NCBI GenBank assembly: GCA_030407005.1
Contig: JAUDYN010000007.1
Coordinates: forward strand, 744,001-808,000
Direction: 5' to 3'
Length of the DNA stretch: 64,000 nt
DNA from: Desarmillaria ectypa
Taxonomy: Eukaryota > Basidiomycota > Agaricomycetes > Agaricales > Physalacriaceae
Shown: piece after piece, positions 1 to 13,128 of the stretch
Numbering within the stretch: the first letter of the stretch is position 1
Layout: each line of letters opens with the position of its first letter
Notes under the pieces: generated by a model
The model's input: the letters and a program-made list of their open reading frames with translations, nothing else
The model's database searches: none
What the model was told of the DNA's origin: nothing
Position numbers and translations under genes: made by a program

Positions 1-1353
1 GCTCAGGCAGAGTCATGAAGTCGACACTGACGTCCGCGGGATCATGACCGGTTGCAAGGCGCTTATCGGCGGCGAATCTATCAAACAATACCTGCGCCTC
101 TGATGTATGAGTTGATGCATTTTGCTGCGCAAGCTCTGCACTCTCTTCAGAATTAAAAACGAGTAGAAGCAAACAACATACCAAGCTCGGTCTTCGGTGA
201 ATCAATGACAGCTTGAAGTCGCCCTCGTTCTTCATCTGCTAGCGCAGAGTTATCAGCCGGTAGCACTGGGCTGGCAGGAACTGCAGGAACCCGAAGGGAT
301 TCGTGGAAGGATAGAAGGACCGATGTCAGTTTGTCACCTGCGACCTCCGGCGCAGCAAATGGGAATAATGTTGCCATAGTAAAAGGAGTTAGCTGTTGAA
401 GATTTCTTTGTCAGTTCGATAAATGGAAAACGTTACCAACTTACATCGAGTTCAGAGTCACTATTCCTCATGTCATATATGAGGCGTTGCAGTCCATTTA
501 CAGCGTTCAGAACAACGGTCTTGAGCACCGAACACTCCGTCGCCAACTGCAATCGAGCCTTCTCAGCCTCTTGAAGTGCAACTTCCAACACCCCGGGACC
601 TCTTCCAATGGGCTCGTCGCCGCCACCATTCACAACACGCAAGTTGGAACAAGTAAAGCCACTTGAAGCCGCCATGACCTTGGTCTGCGCATCTGAGATC
701 TTGTTCCACTTTTCCGCCATCTTCTCAAACTCTTTTTCTTTCTTCTTGAGTTCTGCTTGGTGGGTGGCCCGAACAGCTTGCAGAGCAGTACGTGATCGTT
801 GAAGCTCTGTCATCGTCTGCCGATGCGATTGTTCCGTAGACTGAAGATTTTTCGCCGTTGCGCTATTAGAGATTAATGCATAGCAAGGATATGCTATATC
901 TGGTGAACTTACTTGAGCCTGGACTTGTACGTACTCATTTCTCGTTCAAAGTTGGCCGCCTTCTCCACTGCGCTGCTATGCATAGACTTGATCCTTTCAT
1001 GATCATACCTGAGGGTGCGTAGCTCCGTCGCCAACTCTTCTGCCCGAGACATATCTTTCTGCAAAACTGGTCTGTTAGTTTGTTCTCATAGTAGACATGA
1101 CACTTACCATTCGTTGCCCCAGGAGTTCCATCAAGCATTTAACAGCACTATCCATGTTCGCATTCGAGATACCATCCAACGAGAGACCTTGTGGTGGCAC
1201 GAATCCGTGAGCAACCAGCTGAGCATTGATGTACTGCAGACTTGATGTCGAGACCAGCGACTCCGACGATGTATTAGACACTGGGGATCCAAAATCTGAA
1301 AAATTAGGACTGGCGACATCCCAGTGTACGAGTTTCCTGGCCGGTGTGGTCAT
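1..1353 (-). CDS. Afadin/alpha-actinin-binding (Msd1/SSX2IP-like) coiled-coil protein, 3' end outside window
   Basis: The first exon, from the ATG at 1353 (reading MTTPARKLVHWD), carries the N-terminal block typical of this family: YINAQLVAHGF, a GLSLDG turn, then VKCLMELLGQRM. Later exons (about 935-1070, 433-813 and 153-377) continue as a charged coiled coil, for example ELKKKEKEFEKMAEKWNKI. The frame is still open at base 1, so the C-terminus is missing. Family members (fission yeast Msd1, vertebrate SSX2IP) anchor microtubule minus ends at spindle poles and centrosome-like bodies. That role is inferred from the family. An upstream in-frame TTG at 1371 was not used because an ATG follows directly. 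The gene is read in the same direction as the deubiquitinase behind it, with about 250 bp between its start and that gene's stop. Confidence 0.75.
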
Positions 1354-1601
1354 CGTGGTGGACGAGGGCAAAAGCGATTCAAATACAAATCAACAACGCG
1401 TCACATCACGTGTTCGTTTTTGGTCTCAATCTTAACCTCAATTTGGATACGAAAAGTACAAAATGGAAGTCCCCTGGTTCCAAAGTTTATAATGCAAGTG
1501 TAGTATACAGATGATAGCATAGTTATAGCAAGGAAGTATAGATGGTAACAAACACGAACGATGAATGAGGTAAGAATAATGTTAATAACCAAACGAGTAA
1601 A

Positions 1602-4600
1602 TTATGCTTTCCTCTTGTAAAACAACACATAGGCTTTCTGGCTCTATAATGGTTGTTAGGATACCTTTGAATGGACCAACAGAAAGGCACATACCACTAC
1701 ATCTCTGTCGTCGACAGTCTTGATGCTACTATCATCACAGTAATTCCACCGACCATTAGAACGAACGAAAGCGGTATCTGATATACAATTGAGGAACAAA
1801 AGTGCCCAAGGAAATAGAAAACACCTACAGTGACCGCTACTCAAATTACCGGTATGGTTCGTGACACCGTATAAATCATACTTGTATGGTGGCATCTGTC
1901 TCCGAGGATCATTGGGAGACATAACGACACCTCCATTGAGTAGAGCTTCATTCTTAGGCGGCAGGGGCATCCGTGACGTCAAATCAAGATCTTTCAGCGG
2001 AAACTCGACAAACGTATCGACCTTGTCCGAGAACCGACCATTGGCTTCGAAGCGCTTCAGATGTATTAGCAATATCGGCGGTGATCGTGCTAATGATAGT
2101 TTTTTGGACGCCTTTCGCTTAGTCTTGCATTTAGGACAATCCCTACCACTCATGAAAAAATGCATCATAAACACAAAAGATAAAGTCTTACCATGCATCA
2201 TCCTTGTCCAAGATCTCCTCGTTGAAAAGAGCGTTGAGGCATTGTTGTAGTGTTACTCGCTTGCCGGAAGGAATGGGAAGTTGAAGGATGGAGAAAACAT
2301 TATATGTCGTTGAAGTCTGAAAGGTACTTGTCAACATCCAGAAGAGTATGCAAACGGCTAGGACTTACCGTGGAACACGTCATGCACTGCAATTGATTCC
2401 GGAACTGACCCTGGAAATAATCAGCGATGACGCTGTTGTTCCGGGACATCCATCGTGACCATTCTCTGTCGCTAGCAATACACGCAGGAAGCTTCTCCAT
2501 CTCAGCCTCCTCCTGAGGTGTCAGAGCAACTGCAGGCGGCTTCAAAGCAACACGATTGAGGTCTTCGTGTATCCCATCTAGTAAGAAGCTAAGGAACTCC
2601 TGCGAGTCGTGTTGTTCGGTGCCAGCATATTGCGACTGTAGTTGGGCAATTGTTCTCTGTAGATTGTTTGGCGATCAAGATAAGGGGACATAACCTAGCA
2701 ATACTCACTCGGAAGTCCATCGGTGTCAAGTAAGGCAAATCCTGACTCCAAAGATCATGCAGTACCTTAGCAAATGCTCCGCTAAGTTTGCCCTTCGTGC
2801 CCAACCCGTTGTACTTATTTATATCTTGTTTCCATCTACCGTCTACCCTCAAATCAGCATACTTGCGACAAATGTAGGACGAATGAAATTACCAGTAAAG
2901 AATCTAGCGAACGGCACGGTCGCACTCAAACATTGTATAGGAGCATTCATGTAGCAGGTATTTCCAAGGTTCTTCAAACCGGACATGCCAATCTGGACGT
3001 CGGACCAATAAGAAACAGAATTAGTATGGGCAGGTAGAGAAGGCGACTGCACGATGGCACCAGTTTGAGGTGTCAAGGAGGCAGCCGGCGAAGGGAATGA
3101 CTGCTGACGACTGATACGAGGCCGGTTGTCTTGCCTCTCCATAGCGCTCGAGGCGGCGGCCGGAGGAGGCCGGATTAGCGGTCGTGCGGCCGCAAGATCA
3201 GGATAGTCTATTGGTCCACGTTGAGAACCATGCAATCCTGAAAGTGCCTCTGGCATTTGATCAACGTAATCACTTCTCCTTCTGGAGAGAGATGGGTTGA
3301 TAGAAGCCTGAGGTGGGGAAGCTATGTCTGGTAAGAAAGGCTGTGAAGGAGCAGGGGATATATGACGAGGGAAATTAGGGTATGATATTGGTGGCATTCC
3401 GTTGATGGTGGGTATTCCATTGAACCCTGAAATTGATGGAGACATGGGAGGAGATGCAAACTAGAGGAATGATAGAGCTATTAGTACGCCTTTATTGCAA
3501 ACAAGGCACCACGTACAGAGTCTGGTATCCGGGTAGAGGAAGGAGAGGAAGAAAGCGCTGATCGGGATAGCGCCGGCCTTCTAACCAATTGTGAAGGCCC
3601 ATCTGAGGGTTGAGGACGACTAGGATAATTAACCTCAGCAGGCGACCTAGAAATTCTGATGTTATGATCTGGTTCGGACTCAAGAATCAGGATCCTTACC
3701 GAACATGATTATATGTCTGATCTAAAGAATACGTTGGTCGGTGTTCACGTACAGGATTGTTGCTTGGGTTAGTGTCAGCACGTGATCGCGCCGGAGTCCA
3801 CACTTGATGCTGCTCGGTGGAATTTTGCCCTACGGATGACGAGGACAGAGCAGAAGGGATGGTTCCATTCGCAAAAGGATTTTTTGCCGATGGTTGAGCC
3901 GTCAGTGTATTAGCAAGCGCGAACGTCTCTGTTGAAGGAAGCGACGGCTTCACAACTTCACCGTCCCCCTTAGTGACCTCTGCGTCACCAAATTCCTTCT
4001 TCCAAGCCTCCAGTCCTCCTACAAGAATAATTGGCGCATGTTTCAACATCCGGGTGAATTCCCGTTCATAGATTGTCTGCACCAAGACGGAAAGTGGTGA
4101 GTCTAGCGGGCCGAAGCTTGTCGAATTCCAGTCGTACAACACAACGTAATCGAATTTTTCACGATTGGCGAACAAACTAACTTCGGAGGTAGGACTGATA
4201 ATCAGTGCTTCCATCAATGACGTCGCATTTATACTAGAGACTTTGTTTAAATAACTGAACGACGCGTTACAGGTGAGCGTACCTTTTTCGCCGTAGTATT
4301 GTTGGTTCTATGCAAATGACGGCATCACGCTTAATGTGTTCCCGTTGGAAATCGGCCCTGTCTCGTACGTCGATAAGAAGCAGCTTGGCGCCCGTCGGCA
4401 ACCCCATTAGATCTTTAGGGAAAAGAGAATTGCTGACTGATTTGCCATTGATGAGTGGAGCAGGAGATGAGCTACCGTTTAAAAGAGGAGAAACATAGGA
4501 AGAATAGCCATTCGGAAGTGGGGAAGTGGACGACGAGGAGAGATTGGAAGGTTTCAAGGTCGCTGTAGTCCTCAATGGTGATCCCGGACGACTGGTGAAC

Positions 4601-5760
4601 GAGTTCGTTATAGGTGTGATTGGTGTGCTTGACGGCCGCTCGATGGGATTCGTGAAGTTGCGCAAGACATGCGGCAAAGGTGTCGGGGACTTAAGTGGGG
4701 ACGGTGATTTGTGTGGGGAGCCGACGCTAAAGCCAGTAGAGACCGGTGATAGGCCGTTGCGGCCATCTTTCGACGACCTACTCGAGCTGTTGCTGATGCC
4801 GGTAGGGACCGAAGGTAGTTGGAACGCCGGGGATTCATCCAATTCATCAATAGATGGAAAAGTCTGGGTGAATTCGGAAAGGTTATACTGCGACGACAGC
4901 GGAGAAGACGACGGTGTCGAAGAGGGCGATGGAGGACCGAACGATGAAGGAGACACCAAAGTATGAGGCGAGGGCGGAGATGGGGAGGGCGCCGCGACCG
5001 ACAACGACATTGATGGTGCCGGCGGTGGTGGCGGTTGGGACTGACGCACGGCGCGACTGGGAGACGGCGGCGACTGTACAGAAGAAGAGTTCTGCAACGA
5101 CAAGCGCTTGGACGTCGTATTAACAGCCAAACCATTATCTCGCAGTGCCTGCAATCGGTCTGCAAGAGTCCCTCCATATTTGTGTATCGGACCATCGCCT
5201 GGGCTAGAGGACCATCAATGAAAAGGGCCACCACAGCAGTGGCCGGGTACGTACCTCAAAGCCTGTGCCTCTGTCGCCTTCAGTTTCTCTTCTACTATCT
5301 TTGTTCGTGGTATGAGATCATTGAGTATCTGGTAATCCCGGTCAGCGGAAGCTGTGTGTAATGATTGAGCACGTACAGGTTTGAAGTCATTGAATTCCTT
5401 GTGAACCACACCGCCACTTTTCTCCGCCTGCATTTCAGCTGAATCGGTTGCACCTTTAATAAGGCTAGCCGCTTTCACGTACGCACTCAACGCAGACTTG
5501 AGATCGTTGCGAGCGTCGTACTCCTTCCCTTGGTCATACAACCTACGAGCCGTTTTAATAAGGTTAATGGCGGTCGCTCCTCTCGTCTCCCTCTGAACGG
5601 ACTCCAACGCTTGGCTTTTAATTTCCGCGGTCGTCATATTCGCCATTGTCTTGACGAAGCCGTTCGTGCTGGCTGCTGCGACGAGTGCTACCGGCGAAAG
5701 CTTACTCCCAAAGGGTGGACCTCCGAGACCAGGCGCACTTGGCGGAGAAACGCTGAGCAT
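1602..5760 (-). CDS. DOA4: Ubiquitin carboxyl-terminal hydrolase, Doa4/Ubp4 type
   Basis: Exons join into a long protease. The N-terminal helical region (5400-5700) resembles the MIT/USP8-dimer segment used for ESCRT contact. A Ser/Pro-rich linker follows (4450-5150). A rhodanese-like domain (4020-4440) contains LLLIDVRDRADF and FDYVVLYDW but shows no catalytic cysteine, as in Doa4. The USP core begins at 2985 with GLKNLGNTCYMN (catalytic Cys). Two CxxC pairs (QCMTC near 2385; CPKCK near 2135) form the zinc finger. The His box is split by an intron at about 1830; joining CAC-T to AT-ACC restores GHYTAFVRSNGRWNYCDDS. A last short exon ends KAYVLFYKRKA at TAA 1602-1604. Family members remove ubiquitin from cargo at endosomes. 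The start is the ATG at 5760. I am sure of the USP and rhodanese order and less sure of every intron. Confidence 0.88.
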
Positions 5761-6771
5761 TAGCTCAATGTGCTATCCACAGACCAGCGCCACGAGCGCA
5801 ATAAGGAAGGGTGGGTGAAGGTAGGATTAGAGTGAATATTGTTACATAACCATTTTCTAGCTCCATTACCAGCTGAAATAAATAAGTAAATAATCACATT
5901 CTGGAAATGGGCATAGATCGTGGCTCTCACCCTACTTCGAGCACTTTCACGGAGAAACCTCATCCTTGGTACATAGTCACATTATCAGTCCCAATTCTTG
6001 ATTGTGGAAGCGCATGGCGAGCCTCGTGATCCTCAAATTACTTATCATCAAAGTGAGAATCACAAAAAAAATGGGATTAATATCTAGTGAGAACTAAATT
6101 GTGCGGCCGGAGCTGCCAACTCTTATGGAAGGCATAGTAAACTGCTCAACAAAATCTAGCCTTCGGTTATACTATCCTGAGTCAGTTTTTGAGCTTCACA
6201 AGCTTAGCATACTGCGCAAATCTTGGCTGTGAACCGCTGAAACTATGACAGCTTTGAATGCGACAATCAAGATAACTTTTGGATGTTACGCACTGGATTA
6301 GTAGCAAATCGCGACTGCGGTTTTAGAGATAGATGTTTGACGGTCGAGTGAAGTTGAGCTGCGTGAGGCCCGCACAATATGCAGACGCTTGGAACAGCGC
6401 GAAGGTTGTTATTAATTCTAAACTATATTTTGAATGGAGATATTGGAGAGACTTTTTACTTAGAATAATTATCGATCGGGACGACCTAGCAAATGCTTAT
6501 ATAGAACTTGACGCAGATCATACGTTAGGCCGCAAAAGGACATTATATATAGCGCTGCGGGGCTGCTACAGCTCACTGATACATCCTACGCCACACGCTC
6601 GACACGAGGGAATGAGCGAGCCTCAGCGAGGTTTGGTCTGGATGGAGCGTCGAGACCAATATTGGGTGTTGAAACGGTCCAAACGGCGTTCAGAGACCAT
6701 GTCGCACAGAAAATAATCATCCATCCTTCACATTCAAAGAGTTGATTACCAGCTACATGAGGTACCAAAGA
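5761..6771. other. Intergenic stretch without a recognised gene
   Basis: This is upstream of the deubiquitinase and downstream of SNT2, so it should hold the deubiquitinase promoter. A 127-codon plus-strand frame (6333-6716) has no recognisable motif, splice support or compositional hallmark of a gene; I treat it as chance. AT-rich runs around 6400-6560 are the only visible bias. Confidence 0.5.
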
Positions 6772-9700
6772 TCAGTTGACTAAAAGTTCGGGAGTAGCTT
6801 CGTGAACTACAGAATTGACCACGGGCTTGACTTGACTAAAGTAACAGCGATGGCACCGGTACGTCTGCGCTGTATCATCAATGAGATGGAAGGCCGGGCT
6901 GAATTCTGTATGGCAAGTGTCGCATGAAGGGTCGGGGTTGAAGACTGGCGCTTCACGATCGCGAGGAGGAGATACGGAGACGTCACTCCGGACGTTGAGA
7001 AGTTGGTCAAGGCGCCGAGCCTTGCGGAGGAGAGCGTGGGATTGACCAGTCGCCTGTTTGTAATTACGGCAGTAAACTTGTAGTGCAGTCTGATGGGCGG
7101 CCGGTTGAGTTTTGCGGTGAGGTTACGCTGAGAAAGCTAGGTACTTACCTCTCCGCCATCAGTGGTGTCACACAAACCATAAATCATTCGTCGGCTGTGA
7201 TCGTGATCTTTGCATGATATAATGGCATTCATGCATCCTGTCTCGTCGCGGAAAGTCGTAGTAATGGTAGTATCTCGTCGACTGCTTTTCACCTGAGAAG
7301 AAAATTAGCAAGTCTTACCCGTCCACTATTCTTTGAGTAAGACTCCTTACTGGTTGTATCTCAAACCCAAATTTGTGCCCAAAATCCCAAGCACATGAAA
7401 CGTGATATTCCCTGCTACAGTCAGAGCATCGTATAACAGCACCTCCTTTCTCATGACATATACAGCATCTCTGTAAAAGAAGTATATTAGTAGCTGAATG
7501 ATACAGAAGCACGAAGATGACTTGCAGAAGCCCATCGATGAGAGACAATTGTACTCGCTCCTTCGACCAACCGAAGCCGCGATGCGTCAGAAAAGGTGAG
7601 TTCAGGAATAAAGACAGAACAAAGGACGTGAGCCCATTGTTGACCCTCGGTTGGTTTGCAAGCACGAAGGACAGAGTTACTCGACGGACCAAATTTCTTG
7701 TCGTATAACTGATTTCGAGGGCACAACATGCATTCCATAATCTGCGGAAAAACTATGGGTAAAACGAGAAGAAGATCAAATATGAGCTGACCAGGGACGC
7801 TTCCAGAGTCTCATCATTCAAACACAGATCACAGCGCCACTTCTCGACATCTTCAGGGTTGACGACGGCACCGCAGACACCTGACAGCAGAAAGTCAGAA
7901 ACGAAGTGAATGGCAAAGAACTCCAATACCTGCATGGACACGGAACCCACACTTCGTACACTTCAGCACTTTACCAATGGGCCCGCTCTTCCGGCAACAG
8001 ACACATTGAAGTTGAACCGCTGATTGGGGGGGAGGGGGAGGTGTAGATACAACACTAGCAGATGAAGTAGATAGCTGCGTCATATAAGTCAGAACCGAAC
8101 CACTCATCATCTACTAAGGACTCACCCTAGTACGCTTAGTTACTGGTCCTGTCAAAGGAGTCCCTTCGCGTTTCTCTGCTGATCGGGCCTTCATTGAAGG
8201 CACCGACTCTTCACGCACACTCCGCACATTCAGGTCAGCATACTTCCTCCAGTTCTGACCGCAAGTATCACAAAGGAAATTGGTAGCGAGGCCCTTTGGC
8301 GCTTTCCACCACACCTTGGAATCTCGGGTCCGACAGGCACCACAACTAGGAGCCTTGGAAGGTTGAGTGACTATCGACGATTCATCGTCAGCCGGGCCTA
8401 CGGTCTGGCCTTGATAGGCCTCTTCCGGACTTCCCCATTGCTCGTATTGAGGTTCTGGGAGCGCTTCGTGTGTTCTAAGGCGTTCATTCTCTTCCCCTAG
8501 TTTACCACTGAACTTGTAATGAGCAGGATATCTGAAGCAACACAAGGAGAGTAATTACGCTTTCCAATGTCCATAGAATCGAACAACTTCCGGCATCGTC
8601 CGGGTACCAATTTCCTCCCTGACCGCTCGGAGCTGTGCACCATGTGTAAAGATGGCGTCTTCAAAGGCGCCTATTTCTTCTCGGGTCCACTCTCTGTCAG
8701 TATATCTGGTCGGCTGGGTCTTCCACTGTCGGAATGCAGAAGTTAGTGAATAACGAAAACCTTCGGCGAAGAAATTTTCTCACCTGCTCCTGTCGAGTAA
8801 TTGTCTTCATATTGACCGAATCCATCGACTTTGCCGCTAGAGCGGCCTCCGAATACCGACGGATGACCTCGGTTAGCCAATCAATAGAAGACGAGACCTT
8901 GGGATCATTGGTGAGACTTCGTTTGCACGATTCCACTACTCATATATTTTAGTACGTTGCAATTAAAACTCCGGAAAAACAAATTTACTTTCGTCCACTG
9001 TGGGGAAATGGGTCAGCAACTTGACGTCATGATACCGATATAGAAACCTACCTTCCGCTCCTGTCAAGATATTGATTGCACTCAAAACTTCTACGGTGCC
9101 ATCACCACCTCGTTCCTCATCTGTTATCATGACCGCTTTTAGTGCACGTCGATCACTCCGCAAAACAGGCTCACCCGGATATGGGGCATTCTTCTCGATC
9201 AAGGTTGCCTGAAACTTAGGGCCCACACGCGTTGGTGCTCGAGGTGATATAAGGTCGTCCGGATCTATAACATGACATTAGCTTGTAGTTGGAAGATTTA
9301 CTCTCTGAATAGTTACCGAGAGTATCCTCTGCTACGGTATATTGTCTATGGCATGCTATCAGTAAATACCCAAATTCACTTTCTAGCTGTCTCACCCAAA
9401 GTAGCGGAAGGGCCACATCTTAAAGTACTTGATAGGGAGGTTCTCCTCTCTGTCCTGCTGCGACTTGTCTTTCCGTGGTCGTCCCCGTCCTCGCGCAGCT
9501 GGTGCATTGGACTTTAGTGGTCTATTGGTGGCTGGAGTGTGCTGACGAGTATGGTGACTATCGACTTCCTCCTCATGTTTCCGTGAACAAGGCGCGCATG
9601 TCCAGCCATATCCTCGTGATGGTTTGGCCATCAGCGGAGGGTTGACACATTGCATATGGAAAAAGCGCTTGCATCTGTCACATTGAACAGATTCCAGACT

Positions 9701-10457
9701 GATAATAATGACATATAAATGATGTATCCCCAAAAAGCATGAACTAAACTTGCCTTGGACACCATTCGGAGCACGTATCGCACGTACGAAGACGATCAGT
9801 GAGGTCAGGAATAACTTCCTTTTCCGCCACGACATATTCGTATCGTGAGATCAAAGTCTCTCTAATCTTATCCGGAACTGAAACGTAGATTAGTCATGTT
9901 GGTAGAAATGAATCAAAAACTCGCTTACGATTGCGGACGTCGGTAGACTGGATGATTTCCAGCTCTTTCCTCATGTACGGATCAAAGAGCCGATTATAGT
10001 AAAAGCGGTCAGGCCGCTTTTTCCAGCCCGCTAGGTCGGAAATTTTGTCTCTGTGTACAACGTGGCATCGGGCGCGTATCTGATTGATATCACACACTTC
10101 AGTGTACATGCCAGCCAATAAGAGACGTGAATCTGCGACGGTTCGTTCTGTAACGTCCGAAGGCCTGTAATACCAAGCAAGGCGAACACGAGTGTAATGA
10201 AATATCTCCTGTGTTTTACCGAGAGGTCTGAGAAATTCCATAATACGTGCAATGGAATAAGGGGTGCCATCGCGGGCCTCGGCGCTAGGAGAACAATAAA
10301 CGTGATCTGAAATATAGATGTTAGTGGGAAAAGAGTAGAAAAGGAGAGTATGTCAAGAATTGTTACCATTTATACGGACACGTTCACCGTTTTTCAGGAA
10401 AACGGGAGGTCCAGAAGAATTCTGTGTCTCGTTACCATTTTGATGTGAAGGAGACAT
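6772..10457 (-). CDS. SNT2: Snt2-type chromatin regulator (BAH, PHD, SANT, GATA-like finger, extended PHD)
   Basis: The ATG at 10457 opens MSPSHQNGNETQ and, after one intron, a BAH domain (9900-10350; EVCDINQIRARCHVVHRDK, then FYYNRLFDPYMRKEL). A PHD finger follows (9580-9710; CDRCKRFFHMQC to WTCAPC). Then come a linker (8960-9230), a SANT domain (about 8570-8720; WTREEIGAFEDAIFTHGAQ), a GATA-like finger (8240-8350; CGACRTRDSKVWWKAP to CDTCGQNW), a second PHD (7780-8020) and an extended PHD (7340-7740; CMLCPRN, then the HEKGG and FHVSCAW region). The last exon has another CxxC-x17-20-CxxC finger (CDTCHTEFSPAF to YRCHRCYFSQ) and stops at 6772. Yeast and fission yeast Snt2 belong to a histone-deacetylase-linked complex acting in stress transcription; the role here is by homology. 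Domain order is clear, and a few intron borders are estimated. Confidence 0.88.
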
Positions 10458-13128
10458 TGTGTTGTGGCTTCAGGTACGGGAATAGCCTGAGAAAGGGAAA
10501 GAAAAGCCGTAAAGGAAGAGAAAATACAAAGGGTTCCAGCTTATCGAGAAAAAAAAGACTGGAATAGGTACTTCAATAATTTTGAAGTCCTTGGAAGATA
10601 TAAAGTGCGGAAAGGTGAGGGAGACGAAAGCACGGAAAATTCAAACTCAGACGGTGCCACCGATCCATCGTCGATGCCTTGTTTTGGACGTCTTCTTCTG
10701 AAAGACGCCAAACGGACTCAGTTTCGGTCCACAAACAAAAACTCTGGCTGATACCGACTGAGATTTCATATATTGTTCGTGTTCCCTGGATTTTGTATAG
10801 TTTTTCTCCATCGCCATGGCTTCAATCGCATTATTACTGTGCGAATCGTTGATGGCGGCGACCAACTAGAAGGCGGGGCAAATAAAATCCGCAAATAAAA
10901 AATTCGCCCCCACAGACCAAAAGTACTAGTAATGAAACACTGTTTCCGGGAGGAATTGTATTATTCGTTGTCTTACAGCCTTCATTTTTCGTCGTCTCCG
11001 GGTTTTAGCTGTGCCTGATGAATTGCCTCCGCGCCGATGATATGTTGGACGTGTGCCCAAAAAGGAAACACCCCCTTTGAGCTCTCCTTCGTTGTCACTT
11101 TGAATCACGACAGGGCCGAATTCGACAAAGACAATTGAAGACGATGCCAGGATACTTGGCTGGGAGTAGCGCCTTATCCTGAGACAACGAAGATTAAGTT
11201 TTTACGATATGTTCGATCAATCCGATTGGAAGGCTTCCGCCTTGCAGCCCCGGAAAACGACAAACAACTTAAATGCAGGCCCTCAAAATATCAGCACTAT
11301 TCGGATACCTTTCAAGGGTGGTCGCGGTGGGTCCTTTCCGTTGTCGCCAGTGTCGGCATCTCTTCTCACCATGTACCGAAAAGCAGTGCTATAGTTGTCG
11401 CAGTCAGCCACAATCCATTCGGCAATTCCAAGTCAAATTGCCGGAATACATGTTTTTATTTAAGGAGCGACACTCTTACTACTATTCTTCTTGCTAGCCT
11501 TCTTCACTTAGCCATCGCATTATTGCGTCTCAACGGCCCCGGTTGAGCCGGTTAGTATCGTCGCTCTATCGTGCCCGTTACTCACACATAAATTAACATT
11601 ACCGGATTAGTTGCCATAACCATGGGAACATATCTTCAGAAAGATCGCAACATCTTTCCCATGAGGGGTAACCACAATACGAAGTTGTGATGTATCTTCC
11701 ATCTTTCGCCCGCACATAATACCACCTGACTCTGATGGCCAAATCTTATTCCCTGACTCGCAGTCCTGTGTCTGCGTCACTCGCTTCAAACTGACAAACT
11801 TCTAGTCCTGTTAAAGACCTAGTCTGTTCCCTAGTCATCCTCGCCGCCGCCAGTACTAGTGGCTCTGCTCCAGATTTGCCAAGCAATTGTGTGGGCGCAC
11901 GTTATGACCAGTCTGCCCGTGATCAGATGCCAGGCCCGGAAACTATGCGTGCTAATCTGCCTTCGTTTACACTCACTGTGACATGTATCTTCCTTCAATA
12001 GCCCATATCCAGGGAGGTTAGTAGCTGGCTTGGCCGAATTAACTTCAACACGGTCGATTCTGATGTGTAACATAGTGCATCATGTACTTTTACTGCCAAG
12101 TAGGACGACTGCTTCCACTTGAGATGGGAACCATGCTGAGGCTCTGGGCGGCGTATGCGTTTCTAATTACTAGGAGTAGGAGACCTGGCTTGATGGATAC
12201 ATATTTGTGGTCTGGATCTGGATCAAGGGCTACCAGCTTTGCAACCTGCCGATCTATAATGGGGAACGTCGTACTTGAGTCTTCCCCTACGGTTAATCGG
12301 GCATTCTGCAGGTGGCGGAGGTTCATCACGGTTTTACGTTGTTGGTCGACATCGAGGTCAACAACAGGTTCCGGGATTCATTAACGACAGCGGCAATGCT
12401 GCTCAGCTCCTACCGGCAACCTCAAAAGTGCGTGTTTACTCGTCCTTGTTTCACGGGAAAGCCGATTTCTCAAAACATAGTGCTCGCCTTTCATATAACT
12501 TACAGAGCAATGAGAAGTCGTGGCTTCTCTGTCAAACCTGACGAGACGATGTCCAAGTCTGTAATTGCGGTGTTTCTGGCCGAGAAAGACTTACGGCGCT
12601 TTCTGTCAGTTAAATGGTGATTTCTTCGCAGCACATTTGGTAGGACCGTGCACACTTCTAACTTGGGTAGGTTGATTGCCACAGCATCCTATGAATAGTG
12701 CCGCTTCGAATGGGGACAATATACGCTTTGCGTCTAGTGCGCCTAACTTTCCTCCTATCATTGTCGTCTAAGTTTCACCTTTAGCTTCAAGGCCGCTGCC
12801 CCATTGAACCTTCAGTTCCGGAGGGCTTGCATATTCTCAGGCGGCTTCGTACTGTGATCCTGATTGATAGAGAAATCAGATATACTCTTAGTGGTGGTTT
12901 GAGTATTAAGCCTTGCTAGGCTAGAACTCGTCTGCTTAAATACCTAATTAGTAGTTACTACATCCTGTATTTCTGCACCGTCATACGAATGAACCTGCGC
13001 GGCGCTTGCATGTGCATACCCAATGGCGCACAATAACGTTGCCGGACTGGTGACCGGTGGGAGCCAAAAAAGGTAAGTTTCGGGAGAACCCGAAGGGAGT
13101 ACCCTGATCGCAAGTCCAGTCCTGTTCA
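10458..13128. other. 2.7 kb with no convincing gene
   Basis: Only short open frames occur here. Two minus-strand frames (10647-10862 and 10926-11108) are basic and Ser/Arg/Lys rich and could be two exons of a small gene: an intron from the GTACTT near 10925 to the TCTAG near 10868 would fit. No family is recognised. Overlapping plus frames at 11209-11546 and 12082-12620 show no motif or consistent splice pattern. The left edge must contain the SNT2 promoter and the right edge the promoter of the Ran-binding protein gene. Decayed repeat sequence is possible but not shown. Confidence 0.45.

Noticed and set aside
6333..6716. 127-codon plus-strand frame between the deubiquitinase and SNT2
   Set aside because: No family features, promoter or splice signals; consistent with a chance frame.
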